A stretch of DNA of 64,000 nucleotides from Sipunculus nudus (Eukaryota; Annelida; Sipuncula; Golfingiida; Sipunculidae). Position 1 is the stretch's first letter; each line of letters opens with the position of its first letter. Below the pieces are notes generated by a model. It saw only the letters and a program-made list of their open reading frames with translations. It searched no databases and was not told where the DNA came from. The DNA lies in NCBI GenBank assembly GCA_026874595.1, contig CM049308.1:23898367-23962366 (forward strand), read 5' to 3'. Shown here one piece after another: positions 26,172 through 36,722 of the stretch. The position numbers were made by a program, and so were the translations under genes.

Positions 26172-26977
26172 ATGATGATCAGCAAGCGTGTATGTGACAA
26201 CTCCTGCAATAAAGAGCAATTCATGAAAGCAAAACCCATTTATGACAAAGTTTTATGGAAAAAGCGGGTTCTCAGAAAGCTTAAAATATGTTAAACCCAC
26301 AGTTAAAAGCAAAAGAAACAGGAAAAGGAAAATAATATGGTTCAATCCCCCCTACAGCCGTCAGGTAAAAACCAACAGACAATTCATTAAACTAGTTGAA
26401 AAACACTTCCCTGAACATCACAGGTACCACAGGTTATTCAACAGGAACAATTTGAAAATTAGCTATAGCTGTCTATCCAACATGTCTAACCTGATCAGCA
26501 AACATAACAGGAAGGTTTTAAATACTAACAATGCTGTGAATGTACCTCAAAAACAATGTAACTGCCGTAAAAAAGACGAATGTCCTATAAATGGTCAGTG
26601 TCAGCTGAAATGCATTGTCTATAAGGCAACAAACAGACAATGACGAGAAACACTACATAGGGTGTACTGAAGGTGATTTCAAGACAAGATACAATAACCA
26701 CAAGCAATCCTTTCGTAACAGATCTCACGCTAAAAATACTGAACTGTCTAAACACATTTGGTCACTAAAAGACAACAATATCAATTACAAGCTCTCCTGG
26801 GATATATCTGCCAAGGCAGCACCTTACTTCTGTGGGACAAGGAAGTGTGATCTCTGCTTGTCTGAAAAGCTACTTCTAGCAACGGCCCCCCCTGGATCAT
26901 TGTTGAACTCAAGAGCTAAAATTCTCTCCAAGTGCCGCCATCAAAACAAATTCACTCTGAAATATTTTAAAACCTAG
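26172..26977 (+). mobile_element. Penelope-like retroelement, C-terminal fragment with GIY-YIG domain
   Basis: Three adjoining frames read as one protein end with two frame breaks, near 26245-26260 and 26615-26640. The order is a linker (VCDNSCNKEQF), a basic region with IIWFNPPYSRQVKTN, a KHFPEHHRYHRLFNRN block, a CNCRKKDECPINGQC cysteine cluster and then a GIY-YIG-type core (HYIGCTEGDFKTRYNNH). The fragment closes with FCGTRKCDLC and LNSRAKILSKCRHQNKF before the stop. This order is characteristic of Penelope-like elements, in which a reverse transcriptase precedes a GIY-YIG endonuclease. The reverse transcriptase itself is absent, so this is a dead 5'-truncated copy. It is found only in copy 1 of the unit. 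Confidence 0.85.
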
Positions 26978-27394
26978 CATTCGTACTAAATTTCAGCGTG
27001 CCCCCCCTTCAAACCACCCCCCCCCCCTACGAGGATCCACTGGGCAGACTTACCTATTCAGGTATTCAGTTGTTCTCTCACTGCTTTCCTATAGCGATTT
27101 TGAAAAACTGCACTTGTTTGGACTGAATACATTAATACGCAAATTCAAGAAAATGAATATTTTATTACTAGTAAATCTAAATGTTGAATAAATGTTCGAA
27201 ATACAAGATTCGTGATGTTGTTAAGTGTAAGAACTATTGTTGAGATAACGTCACGCTGTTTTACTTCCTTGATTTCGAATTACTTAATTATAAAACTACC
27301 TCCAACAAAACATTACCATAGTCATGTCAGTAAAAGAACGGGCTCTCTTTAGTTTATGTCATAGAATAAAATGGGAATCATTGAAAACATAGAA

Positions 27395-27512
27395 ACTAAG
27401 GTTAGCGACCAGGCGTTACCTATCAAAGGTAAGAAAAAAGGGGATGGAAACTTATGTTTGACAGGTAAGGTGTGGTCTTGATAGATAAGGTCTGGTCTCT
27501 GACCTTATTATC
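27395..27512. repeat. Short MITE with AATAAGGTCAG ends, copy 1
   Basis: AAGGTTAGCGACCAG at the left and CTGGTCTCTGACCTTATT at the right are inverted around TTACCTATCAA and its reverse complement. It is about 115 bp with a small internal duplication. Counterparts lie at 39126-39220 and 43847-43942. Confidence 0.6.
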
Positions 27513-27596
27513 TAACTGGAGCAAGAATATGGTCATTACACTCTGAATTTGCCTGCATTGTACTGTAAATAAGAGGTGTGTTCTACTGATAACCGA

Positions 27597-27650
<54 letters not shown>

Positions 27651-28059
27651 CACCTGCTTTCTTCTTACATTCAGATTCCTTACAACCAACCACCTAGATA
27701 ACTAGACAATTGATTATTTTTTTTAAAGGCTGGTAATCATTTTTGCCAGGTTCTTATTTTGTTCACGTTTCAATGATAAAAAAAATATCTAAAGAAAATT
27801 AGATTAATTAAATTTCTACTTACAGTATTGTATTTTCTGTTCTCGGGGGGGGGGGGGGGTAATAACTGAAAGACTCCCTATCGAAATCACAGGGCTGATC
27901 ATTAGTTTCCTCAACTTATGAAACAGAATGTTTTCAATTGTGGGTTAATTCGTAATTTAATTGCTAGGGAATTAAACAATATAAAAAGTTGAAAATTTAT
28001 TAATAGTAACTGCGAAAAGAAATGGATAAAATGAGAGAGGTTAGAACATCACGGGGGCC

Positions 28060-28200
28060 CCCTCAGGATCCGTAGTTTCAGGGCATCAGGTCTGGAAAGG
28101 GGGGGGGGGGGGTCGGGGAGGAAGGGGGGGGGGGGGGGGTCTAGGTCCATTAAAACCGGTTACGGGGCGTGAAAAGGACCCCCTCCCTCCCGGAATCGCT
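28060..28200 (+). repeat. G-tract repeat with TCTAGGTCC
   Basis: G runs at about 28099-28112 and 28124-28139 lie beside GGGTCTAGGTCCATTAAAA. The same repeat occurs at 41690-41780. It is guanine-rich on one strand over about 45 bp and so could form quadruplexes. Run lengths are unreliable in sequencing. Confidence 0.6.
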
Positions 28201-28611
28201 TCTACAATTGTTGTATGCGGACATAAGTTCTGATTGTCCAGGGATCGGGAAACACCTGTTGTTCACATTTGTTCACTCTGCTAGTGGGTCAGACACTCGG
28301 GTTTATTCACATGCACATTAGAACTGAATCCCGTAATGCATGAAGGTTGATTGAATTGTGAATGACCATAAAGCAGCATACCGGGCTTTGCCGAATGCAG
28401 TTCGGCTGTTTCCGGTGCTAAACTTTCCACTCAGGTTGGAAAACACGAAATATCACTCAAAATGATGTGTACATTAAGAATTTATATTTATTCATATCGA
28501 CCATGTCACTGCGGGGACAATAACCTTTAAAATGAGGTATGGCCCAGTGTCATACGCAACGCGGTTTCAAAGAACATTGAGGACAAAGGTCGAGCGAATT
28601 CCTTTTATAAG

Positions 28612-28612
<1 letters not shown>

Positions 28613-28666
<54 letters not shown>

Positions 28667-28797
28667 AAATAAAACATTTTTATTCGATTCCTACAGTTTA
28701 CTATAAAATATTATTAAATCTGTTTATATCTGATTTTGTATATCTTATTGTATTTAAATTGAAACGTTGCTGTAATACATTTGAAATAAGTCATACA

Positions 28798-28855
<58 letters not shown>

Positions 28856-28861
28856 ATATAT
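28613..28861. repeat. Two (TA)n runs at the right edge of copy 1
   Basis: Runs at 28613-28663 and 28799-28861 flank about 135 bp that match 42505-42612. Other long runs in the unit copies are at 23445-23487, 25692-25745, 27598-27646, 36097-36134, 40300-40335, 42206-42270, 42455-42500, 42613-42684 and 47028-47067. Confidence 0.9.
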
Positions 28862-28870
28862 AATTGGGAA

Positions 28871-30174
28871 AGGGTCATATCGATATCAATAGATTTATGT
28901 AAAAAGGTGTCCTCCCTCACCGCGAATCATTCCCCTCAACCCTTTGAAGACAAAATTGACATAACTGGAATCTGGATCATATAATTATCATTGAATTTGT
29001 GAAACGTTCTCCACAAAATAATAATAAAAAAATACACGAGCTTTTAGTTTACTTTATAAATTAAAAAAAAGTGTTCCTTTATAGCTCTGCTTTGTCGCGC
29101 TGTCTTACCTCAAAGGTCAGAAATAACTTTGTTATATATTTTAACAAAACGTAAAGATAACGATACAATCCATTTATTAAAAAATACTAAATAAATATTA
29201 TTTTGCGAAAAAGGTAAAAGGTTAAACTTTTAACAGTGACGGACTTTTATTATTTGTTTTAAAGTACGCGTCAGCATTCACAATAAGATATATATATGGA
29301 CTCAAATTATCACTCTAAAAGGTCATTTATAAAGCTCATCTTGTTTTAACTTGAGTGCAACGTCATGAGTAAAGCCTGAAAACAACACCAGACACTATTC
29401 AGGAACGATAAATCGACGAACGATGTAATCCTACGAACAGTGTTCTACTGAATCTCCATGAACATAAACTTTCTAATGGTTGCTATAATTATGGCTCCCC
29501 ACCTCCAGTGGAGACATCTAGCGTCAGCCCAAAACCCTAAAGCCTCGGTCACAACCGGGATACGGTCGCCGAACGGCGAGTGTTTTGGGCTATTCCGTGC
29601 GGTAGACCCACGGCCACCGTGCGTTTTTCAAAGGCCGCAGGGACTCCGCAACGACCGTAACTGACATACAATTTCTAGTCAGACTATTTCCAGTGTACAT
29701 CGCGACAAAATGGGACAAAAAAAGGGGCTAATATCTTCCACGATCACCATTACATATCTGATTCACCCAGTCCCTCAGCCAGTTATTGCGACTGTCCTGC
29801 TGCTGGGGATCAACAGACTGAGGTGGGAATTAAACAGTGTTTTCACAGCTCCAGTCACTGAAGATGTTGTAACGGTGTGTCATAAAAGCGGACCGAACTG
29901 TCTCGCTAGGGAAGCTTGCTCTGCCAGCGAAGCGGTTGGAACGCCGTATACATGTGCGCCACCGACATGGGTTAGAATCTCGGATCGGCCCAGTATTTTC
30001 CCCTGAGCAATTTGTCCTAGTAACAATGTCATGTTTGAATATATGTCTACAGCTGTGCAAAAAGTCAATTTACCACCGGCATGTATTTTGCCAATGGGCA
30101 CACTAAACTAAAGGCATAACTATAGAGACACGCACCGCTCATAAGATTGCTGATTTCTCTGTTTGATCATATTG
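28871..30174. other. Spacer between copies 1 and 2, left part
   Basis: No gene. 29330-29450 resembles 61525-61660 (shared GGAACGATAAATC and ACGAA segments), so it is part of a dispersed repeat. 29530-29660 is a GC-rich repeat-like patch (GCCTCGGTCACAACCGGG), and a possible SINE head follows at 29880. Confidence 0.5.
29880..29995 (+). mobile_element. Possible tRNA-derived SINE head
   Basis: A GC-richer stretch has TCTCGCTAGGGAAGCTTGCT as a weak A-box region and GGGTTAGAATCTC as a near-consensus B box about 60 nt downstream. The spacing fits a tRNA with a long variable arm. No second copy was found in the window, so support is moderate. Confidence 0.4.
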
Positions 30175-30182
30175 ACAGCCAT

Positions 30183-31644
30183 GTTACGTTCCTTATCGTA
30201 ATAACGTCCACTGTTGTAATAATTATTACATGAGGGGTTACAAATGAGCTGTTTCCCATAACCCCTATTGTAATAACGTGCTCTATTGTTAAAATTATTA
30301 CATTACGGGTTAAATGTGCAACCCCTATTGTGATAACATTGTTATTACATTAGGGGTTGCAACCGCAACGGTTTTTGCACACAAGCTTTGGTAGAACAAA
30401 AATGTGAATACTGTGGAACAACGGATATTTCGATACCTTTGATCATATTAAATATGAATAATTTGTTTTCAGCAAAGAATATCAGCATTTTAGGGCGATA
30501 TTGTAATGGTACGTTTTTATGATCTGTTTTTAAATTAAACAATGTAAATGACTATTGTATTTTAAATTGATGATCATTTATTTATTATATTGATTTTTCA
30601 ACGGGGTTGTGTATATATTGCATGTATGTAGTTCTAAAATTAGTGACTGACCCTTCATTCATTACAACAGGCAACATTATTTTAATTATTAATGACTGCA
30701 CTATTTGGGTCTTAATTGTCTAAAAATGACAATTATTAAGACATAAGGCACAAATGTTTATTACAAATGGCAACGTGATAACAATAGTGGTTGGGTCACA
30801 GTAACCCCTATTGTAGTAAAGTTCCTTAATGTAATTACCACATAATTACATATGTAATTTATGGTATAAAAAGTGTTTTAATATTAATTAAAATGCCACA
30901 GTTATATGGTTTATAAAGGCTAAAATGTCTGTAAATTATAACTGTTCTTAACGTGTCTGCATGTACTACAAACATATCCGTAAGTTTTTTCTGGCATATT
31001 TTTTTTATTGCAATAGGCAACGTTATTACAATAGCTGTTGGGGCAGAGTAACCCCTTTCGTAATAAAGTTCCTTAATGTAATAAAATTATTCGTTCATAT
31101 GTTATTCTGCTTCCATGAAAAAGCGTTTCACAGTCGCACGTGACTTATTTTATTTAGACATATTAATAATTTGATACATAACATTATAGTATAATTTATA
31201 TATAACGTATAATATTATATTAATAATGATTTAATTTACGGACAAAGGCAGCGATTCATCAGCCCTCTCAACAGTATTAAACAGTTCGTCACTTTAACAG
31301 TAAGTGTAATTTGGTCAAGGGAAAATAATATTCATGAATCGATGGTACTTTATTAATATTAATAACACTATAAATTACAATCAACATTGCTATAGGCATC
31401 GATTTGTGTGTGGTATCACAGAATTCACATTTTTATCAAAGCTTGTGTGCAAAAACCATTGCAACCGCAACCCCTAATGTAATAACAATGTTATAACAAT
31501 AGGGGTTGCAAATTTAACCCCTAATGTAATAATTATAACAATAGTGCACGTTATTACAATAGGGTTTATGAGAAACAGCTCATTTGTAACCCCTCATGTA
31601 ATAATTATTACAATAGGGGACGTTATTACAATAGGGAACGTAAC
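30183..31644. mobile_element. DNA transposon with ~220-bp inverted repeats and an 8-bp target duplication
   Basis: The ends are GTTACGTTCC and GGAACGTAAC, and ACAGCCAT flanks both sides (30175-30182 and 31645-31652). The arms (30183-30405 and about 31430-31644) contain several ACCCCTATTGTAATAA or CCCTAATGTAATAA subrepeats in both orientations. More degenerate copies lie in the interior (30800-31080). The interior has no frame longer than about 60 codons, so the element is non-autonomous. An 8-bp duplication fits hAT, P, Merlin or Zisupton-type mobilisation; the superfamily is not resolved. It lies between copies 1 and 2 of the large repeat. Confidence 0.85.
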
Positions 31645-31652
31645 ACAGCCAT

Positions 31653-32309
31653 ACTTAAGTTAAACTGATGAAAATTAATTACAGTACAAAATGCGCAGTT
31701 AAAATATCGGCAGGATGAGCTGGCGAGTCTTTTAGTACAGGGACAGTTTGATGCTATTGCTACAAAATTAATCAGGGACATTCAAAACAACACTTCTTTT
31801 TTCAGCAGTTCCACTAGACAATTTCAAATGTGCTGCCTCTATTGCTGGAGCCAGTTCCACTCTAGATCCTTCTGGATACTAGATTAACATTTGACATATA
31901 TGTTTACAAACCAGCTGGTCATTATATTCCTTATTGCGCAAATTGAATCGGCGCTTCAGATCGTATAATCAAATGGAAAAAGAAATATTTATATATTTAA
32001 CTATGAAAAGTCCCGCGCAGTTTTCGTTTGCTGTAACTATGTTGAGTTATGTTATCACAAGCCAAAGTGTGATAGATAATCCCATTAATGTTATTCTTAA
32101 GAAGCAGAATTAATTTCTCCTGGTCAAAGAATTGCGGTTTCTTACCTGAGCTTATAAGCGCCAAAATATGCCAGTGTAAACATACGTACTGTTAAATCAT
32201 AAGTACAGAGAGAGGACGATTTAGCGAGAGTTGATATAAGGGAATGGTTCCTACAGGTACCTGTGAAGCAAGAGCATCGTCACTTGTTGGGATTTCAGTG
32301 AAAAGGAAA
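31653..32309. other. Spacer between copies 1 and 2, right part
   Basis: AT-rich DNA after the 8-bp-duplication transposon. No supported gene or repeat. Confidence 0.5.
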
Positions 32310-33593
32310 GTATTTAAGAAAGTGTTTGAAAACAGCAATGTTGACAAACGGTGAAACATGTAACCTTAGGATGGTAGGTTGCATATATGTGGAGGTAGAA
32401 AGGTCACTAGTTCCAAAAGCCATTTGCAAATCTCTGGCTTATTTTAATTGCCGCCAGATGTCCTGGTTGATTTTGTTTTGATTATTTTGGCGGGCCTCCA
32501 CATATTATAAACATGTTGATAAAAACCAAACAGGCAGCCTGTGTGCGGTGATATCCACGTTTTCTGGCCAATATTATATAAAGCTCCAAGGAACTACCCA
32601 TAGTTAATAAAGGTCAGACAGGTGATTAGACAACTTTTACACTTAGATTTACAGCATAATCAGCTTTCTACAATGTTTTATCTGATAAACTTGCCATGCC
32701 TTACTAAACCAGCGAATTAATTGGAATCCTGAATCTTAAAGCCCACCCATCAACTTCTTTGTCTGTTCTTTTGTCAGCTTGACTTTGGCCATGTTCATGA
32801 GGGAGAGGTTTCCCATGGACTGAGTTCACTCCTTGTTTTTGATAGATGGCGCTGCGATAAGCCCAAACGCCGGGCTTTTTGGGGCGAGGCACAGAGGGGT
32901 TGCGTAACAACGTTTGGGTACAACCACCGTCAATAAAAATAAGAAAACAGTATTTGAAAGGAAACTTAATATGTTTGTTTGTTTTAGGCTGAAGAGAGAT
33001 AATTTTGTATTTCTTAATTACCTCCACCAAGAGGGTATGCGTTCATTTCCGTTCGTGTGTTTCTGTTTGTGTGTGTGTGTGTTTGTTCGCAATAAAGCTC
33101 CAGCAACCATGAACGGAATATCATGAAATTTACAAGGCATTTCGGGAAAGGGCATGAGTTTATCTATTCGTTTTTGGTGTTGATCCGGAATATGGTCCAA
33201 AGTTTTATGACAGTTTCTGTAATTAAATCAGAGAAATACTTATGTCGTATTGAAAAAATATGACTTTCTAGCACCAAAAGAAAAAAAAAAACCAGCAAGA
33301 ACAATTACAAACTGGTGTTGTGTTGTCTGTTCAATCTACAATTATCAACGTAAGGGTAATCTAAGTATAGTTTACTAAACGTCACCTAATGACATGTTTA
33401 CACGGTATAAATATAACTGATCAAGGTCTCGTTCAGAATTGTTTAACGGACTATCTGCCCTCTCCCCCGCTTAAAAGTTAACGCAGAGGAGCCACCATTA
33501 GCATTTAATCCTATTTTTAATCTGATCTCACAGCCTCGAGGCCGCGCCTTATGCTCAGTAACATTTTATGAATTATAACATATTTAAACAATA

Positions 33594-33680
33594 GAGTACA
33601 CCTCGAAATTACGACCACCAAAAGCATCGCGATAAAGTGATCGCATTTCCGAGGTGGTCGCCTGTGTGAGATTTGACTAT
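33594..33680. mobile_element. Short CAGT-ended MITE, copy 2
   Basis: This is the copy-2 counterpart of the MITE at 18994, with eroded ends (GAGTACACCTCG). Both contain a GCGATAAAGTG segment followed by GAGGTGGTCGCC. Confidence 0.55.
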
Positions 33681-35329
33681 CAAGGGTCTTACCACAGCTC
33701 GTCTGGTCCTACGTTGTTAACTTATATAGCTATTAATTATACATGGGTATTACAGATTTGGTTTTCATGCATAATCTACATAATAAGACAGGAAATTAAC
33801 ATGATAAAGTTTTTTTTTTAGATTTTTTTTATTAATAATAAAATAAGAAAACTGTTTTATTTTAATAATTATTACCGAAAAATGAGGAAACTGAAAACAT
33901 ATATATATAAATTGATATCCAAGCACATCTCAAACCGTCATTACTGCTTTTATCAACAATATTACAATTTATACAATGCATGCGTGCACGATATTTATAC
34001 TTAAAATATCATAATTATTAACCTCAGACCAAATATACTCATTCTTTGGGGCCCTGACAAAGTCTTTTTTTTCCTGAGAAACTTGATCCATACAAAGTCG
34101 CCTAGATGTCTGACTGCATTTTGATAAAAGAGTAAGAGTCTCCACCTAGCTATGAGATGTGTACATTCGTATAGCCGTTACCCGGTACGATTTTACATCT
34201 CTGAGTAAACCAGTGAGTACTCAGTCTTTTATTTAGCCAATAAACAGTTTCATTACATTAAGCCCAATGATAAGTTAAATATGAACCAATCAAAAATTAT
34301 TATTGACAAATGAGTTAATCAAAGCTAGGGATCTATGTATCACGCATATCATTAACGGCAGGCCTCATAAAATATATAAAACCGTGACGCAAACATTCCG
34401 GGCCTGGTAGGATCATTCACGAACAACCGTGCGCTTGTTTCATCTACTGCCCTTTACCATTCAGGGACGCTAGGTATTGGTTTGCTAGTCCGTTTCCCGG
34501 GGAGCCGTGTGCAAGTGAACAAATCATCAAAATACAAAGTTGTTGTCTTTTTCCGAGTTTCCGTACCTATGACCCAGTGTAAGGCGGAGTGAAGTAGAAT
34601 ATGAAGTAAAAAATAGGGTAGATCGACATTCCTCACTAAACTACGTATACTCACATATATACATAAATCCACGTAACAGTTGCTGAATTTTAAGACATAT
34701 TTTATTTAATTCGCGAACTGATGCCTGCAGTTGCATCTTCGTATGGCCTTCTACAACAATAAAACACAATTATAATATTATAAAATTATATATTATACAA
34801 TTATAAACAAATATACATAAGCCTCTTCTATTTTCGCCTGCAAGAGAGCGATAAAAGGAAATTGGCTTACAGTGCATAACCTTCAGAGTTAAGTCAAGGT
34901 AAAAAATAAATATCAGGTGCAAACCTCTCAGTTTCGACTATGAGGTCAGTCAGGTCCGATTTTTTTTTTAAATGAGCCGTATTAGATATACAGCGTATTC
35001 AGTAACACATTTAATAACCAGACATTCCCGTACTTAAAAGAGCATCAGGGATCATATATAAATGTGTCACTTTTATTTGCTCTAAATGATATATACAAAT
35101 TGGTGGAATAATTTACAAATGTGAATTTAACTGTAAAATTGTTAAATACCTTAAATGTGTTTAAAACAAGTAGGTTTACATCTAAAATTTGTGAATATAC
35201 AATTACACGCGCTCAAACACACACACACAGTTATTCCATGCTCAACCAGTTAAACGCTTGATTGGTTTAAAGATCGGTCCTAATTTGCGAGGTCCTGATA
35301 TTATGTAAACAAAGACGCTGCGGGGATGG

Positions 35330-35953
35330 ATTTGAAATCCTTATATATTTGCCTTGCTTGCTTATTGGTCATTGCACGCAGTCGGAATGGAATCGATTGA
35401 TTGATTTATTGATTGATTTTCTTAATTTCCTTCGTGTAACAAAGAGTACAAGCAAAATTAATATGAACAATATAATAATACAAATTATACAAATAATCAC
35501 AAATAGTTATGTGAATTATACAGTTCACGTTTTAAGTAGGATGTTAACTTCCATAATAAAATTATACCTGATATTCTGAATCTTTCAGATAATGTTAGCA
35601 TATACTTCCGACGGCCATAGTGCTTCTATTGTGTTTTTTACATATTTGAAGAAAATGCTGATCTGTACAAAAACATAGCTTGTTCTTGATATGTTAAACA
35701 AAATACTGGTGCTCCAAAAAGAACAGCTATGAGCTGATCCCTCCTAACATTTGCATACAAACACACTGAACTCTATTAAGAATTTATCGTTAATGATATC
35801 CAAAAGTTGTTCTCGATCTATTAATATCTGATCACATGAAACTGTCTCATGACGTACAGCATTAGTGCATATTTTGCCACAAAAATGGCACATGAACTCA
35901 CAACACATCCTCTCTATTAAATGGTACCTTACCTGTAAAGAGAGCGGCAAACG
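35330..35953 (-). pseudogene. Copy-2 peptide gene remnant, broken by a LINE fragment
   Basis: On the minus strand 35930-35953 matches the last part of exon 1 with its GTAAG donor, and about 30 bp of intron follows. The sequence then passes directly into a truncated non-LTR element (about 35395-35917). Beyond it, 35330-35394 matches the end of exon 2 and the 3' flank. The signal-peptide start, promoter, most of the intron and most of exon 2, including nearly all cysteine codons, are missing. In copy 1 the corresponding flank is continuous with exon 2. This is a clear loss-of-function copy. Confidence 0.75.
35395..35917 (-). mobile_element. 5'-truncated non-LTR retrotransposon 3' end (copy 2)
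   Basis: On the minus strand an open frame ending at 35744 has a C-x2-C-x9-H-x4-C motif (CHFC to HETVSC), followed by DREQL, an INDKF block and IEFSVF. This resembles the zinc-binding C-terminus of many LINE reverse-transcriptase ORFs. About 350 bp of 3' UTR follow and end in a tail of GATT/AATC-type short tandem repeats (35392-35420). The reverse-transcriptase catalytic region is absent, so the element is dead. It is shared with copy 3 and absent from copy 1. Confidence 0.65.
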
Positions 35954-35956
35954 GAA

Positions 35957-36030
35957 ATACGAGATACTATCTCGTACGCACGACATAATATTTCGTACGT
36001 ATACGACATGTTATCTCATACGTACCGCAT
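35957..36030. repeat. CGTACG minisatellite, copy 2
   Basis: About three units remain. The array directly abuts the broken exon-1 fragment of the peptide gene, so the gene's promoter was removed by a deletion ending at the array. Confidence 0.75.
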
Positions 36031-36094
36031 AATGAATCTTACGGATCTGATTCACAGACTACATGCACAACAGGACAACTAATATATGTAGAAG

Positions 36095-36144
<50 letters not shown>

Positions 36145-36722
36145 CTAATAATGTATGTTCTCCACACCAATCTGTCACAGAAAAATGTTCTGGCTTAATA
36201 TTTCCTGTTCACCGGTTTTATACGTTGTCATAGTTTTGTGTGTGAGTAAATACAGTCCAGGTGTTTACCATTACAGGAACTGGTGACCAGAGGAGAGATC
36301 TTGGTCTCGCACACGCGCCAGTTATAAAAAAAGAAGAAACGTGAAAGACTAAACACCCAGAGAAGCTTGAAAAACCTTGATTTGTGAAGTAGGGCTGTAC
36401 TACCACTGGGTGGCGTAAGGGCTGTGTTTGTTTTTCGTGGTTGATCTCGCCGGATTCAAGCTATCTTTCCACCAGAAACACAGAAAAATGATATAGTCTA
36501 ATAGCATTTAAATATCTATAATATATAAAAAATAAAGATATATATAATAATATATAATATTCAAATATTAAGTAAATAATAATGAGATGGTCCAAATAAA
36601 TGAGAAAAATGCTAGAAAAATGCCAGATAAGTTATATTTATATAGAAATTACCCAGAAAAGTAATAAATTTAGCCGAAATCTACACTAATAACAATTCAA
36701 GCGCCTTTGGTTACACCGACCG

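Larger units (their letters stand above)
17200..28870 (+). repeat. Segmental duplication, copy 1
   Basis: Collinear blocks match copy 2: 17290-17640 with 32330-32640, 17690-18480 with 32680-33240, 18480-19865 with 33240-34480, 20582-21430 with 34483-35345, 23270-23830 with 35955-36475, 25640-25690 with 36490-36545, 27090-27800 with 38790-39620, and 27840-28800 with 41420-42220 plus 42490-42610. Blocks private to copy 1 include 19867-20581, 23840-25635 and 25746-27090 (foldback, minisatellite, Penelope fragment). It holds an intact peptide gene and no LINE fragment. Confidence 0.85.

Noticed and set aside
26242-26977. Host GIY-YIG nuclease gene
   Set aside because: The upstream linker and cysteine cluster are those of Penelope-like elements, and the frame is broken twice, so it is a transposon remnant.
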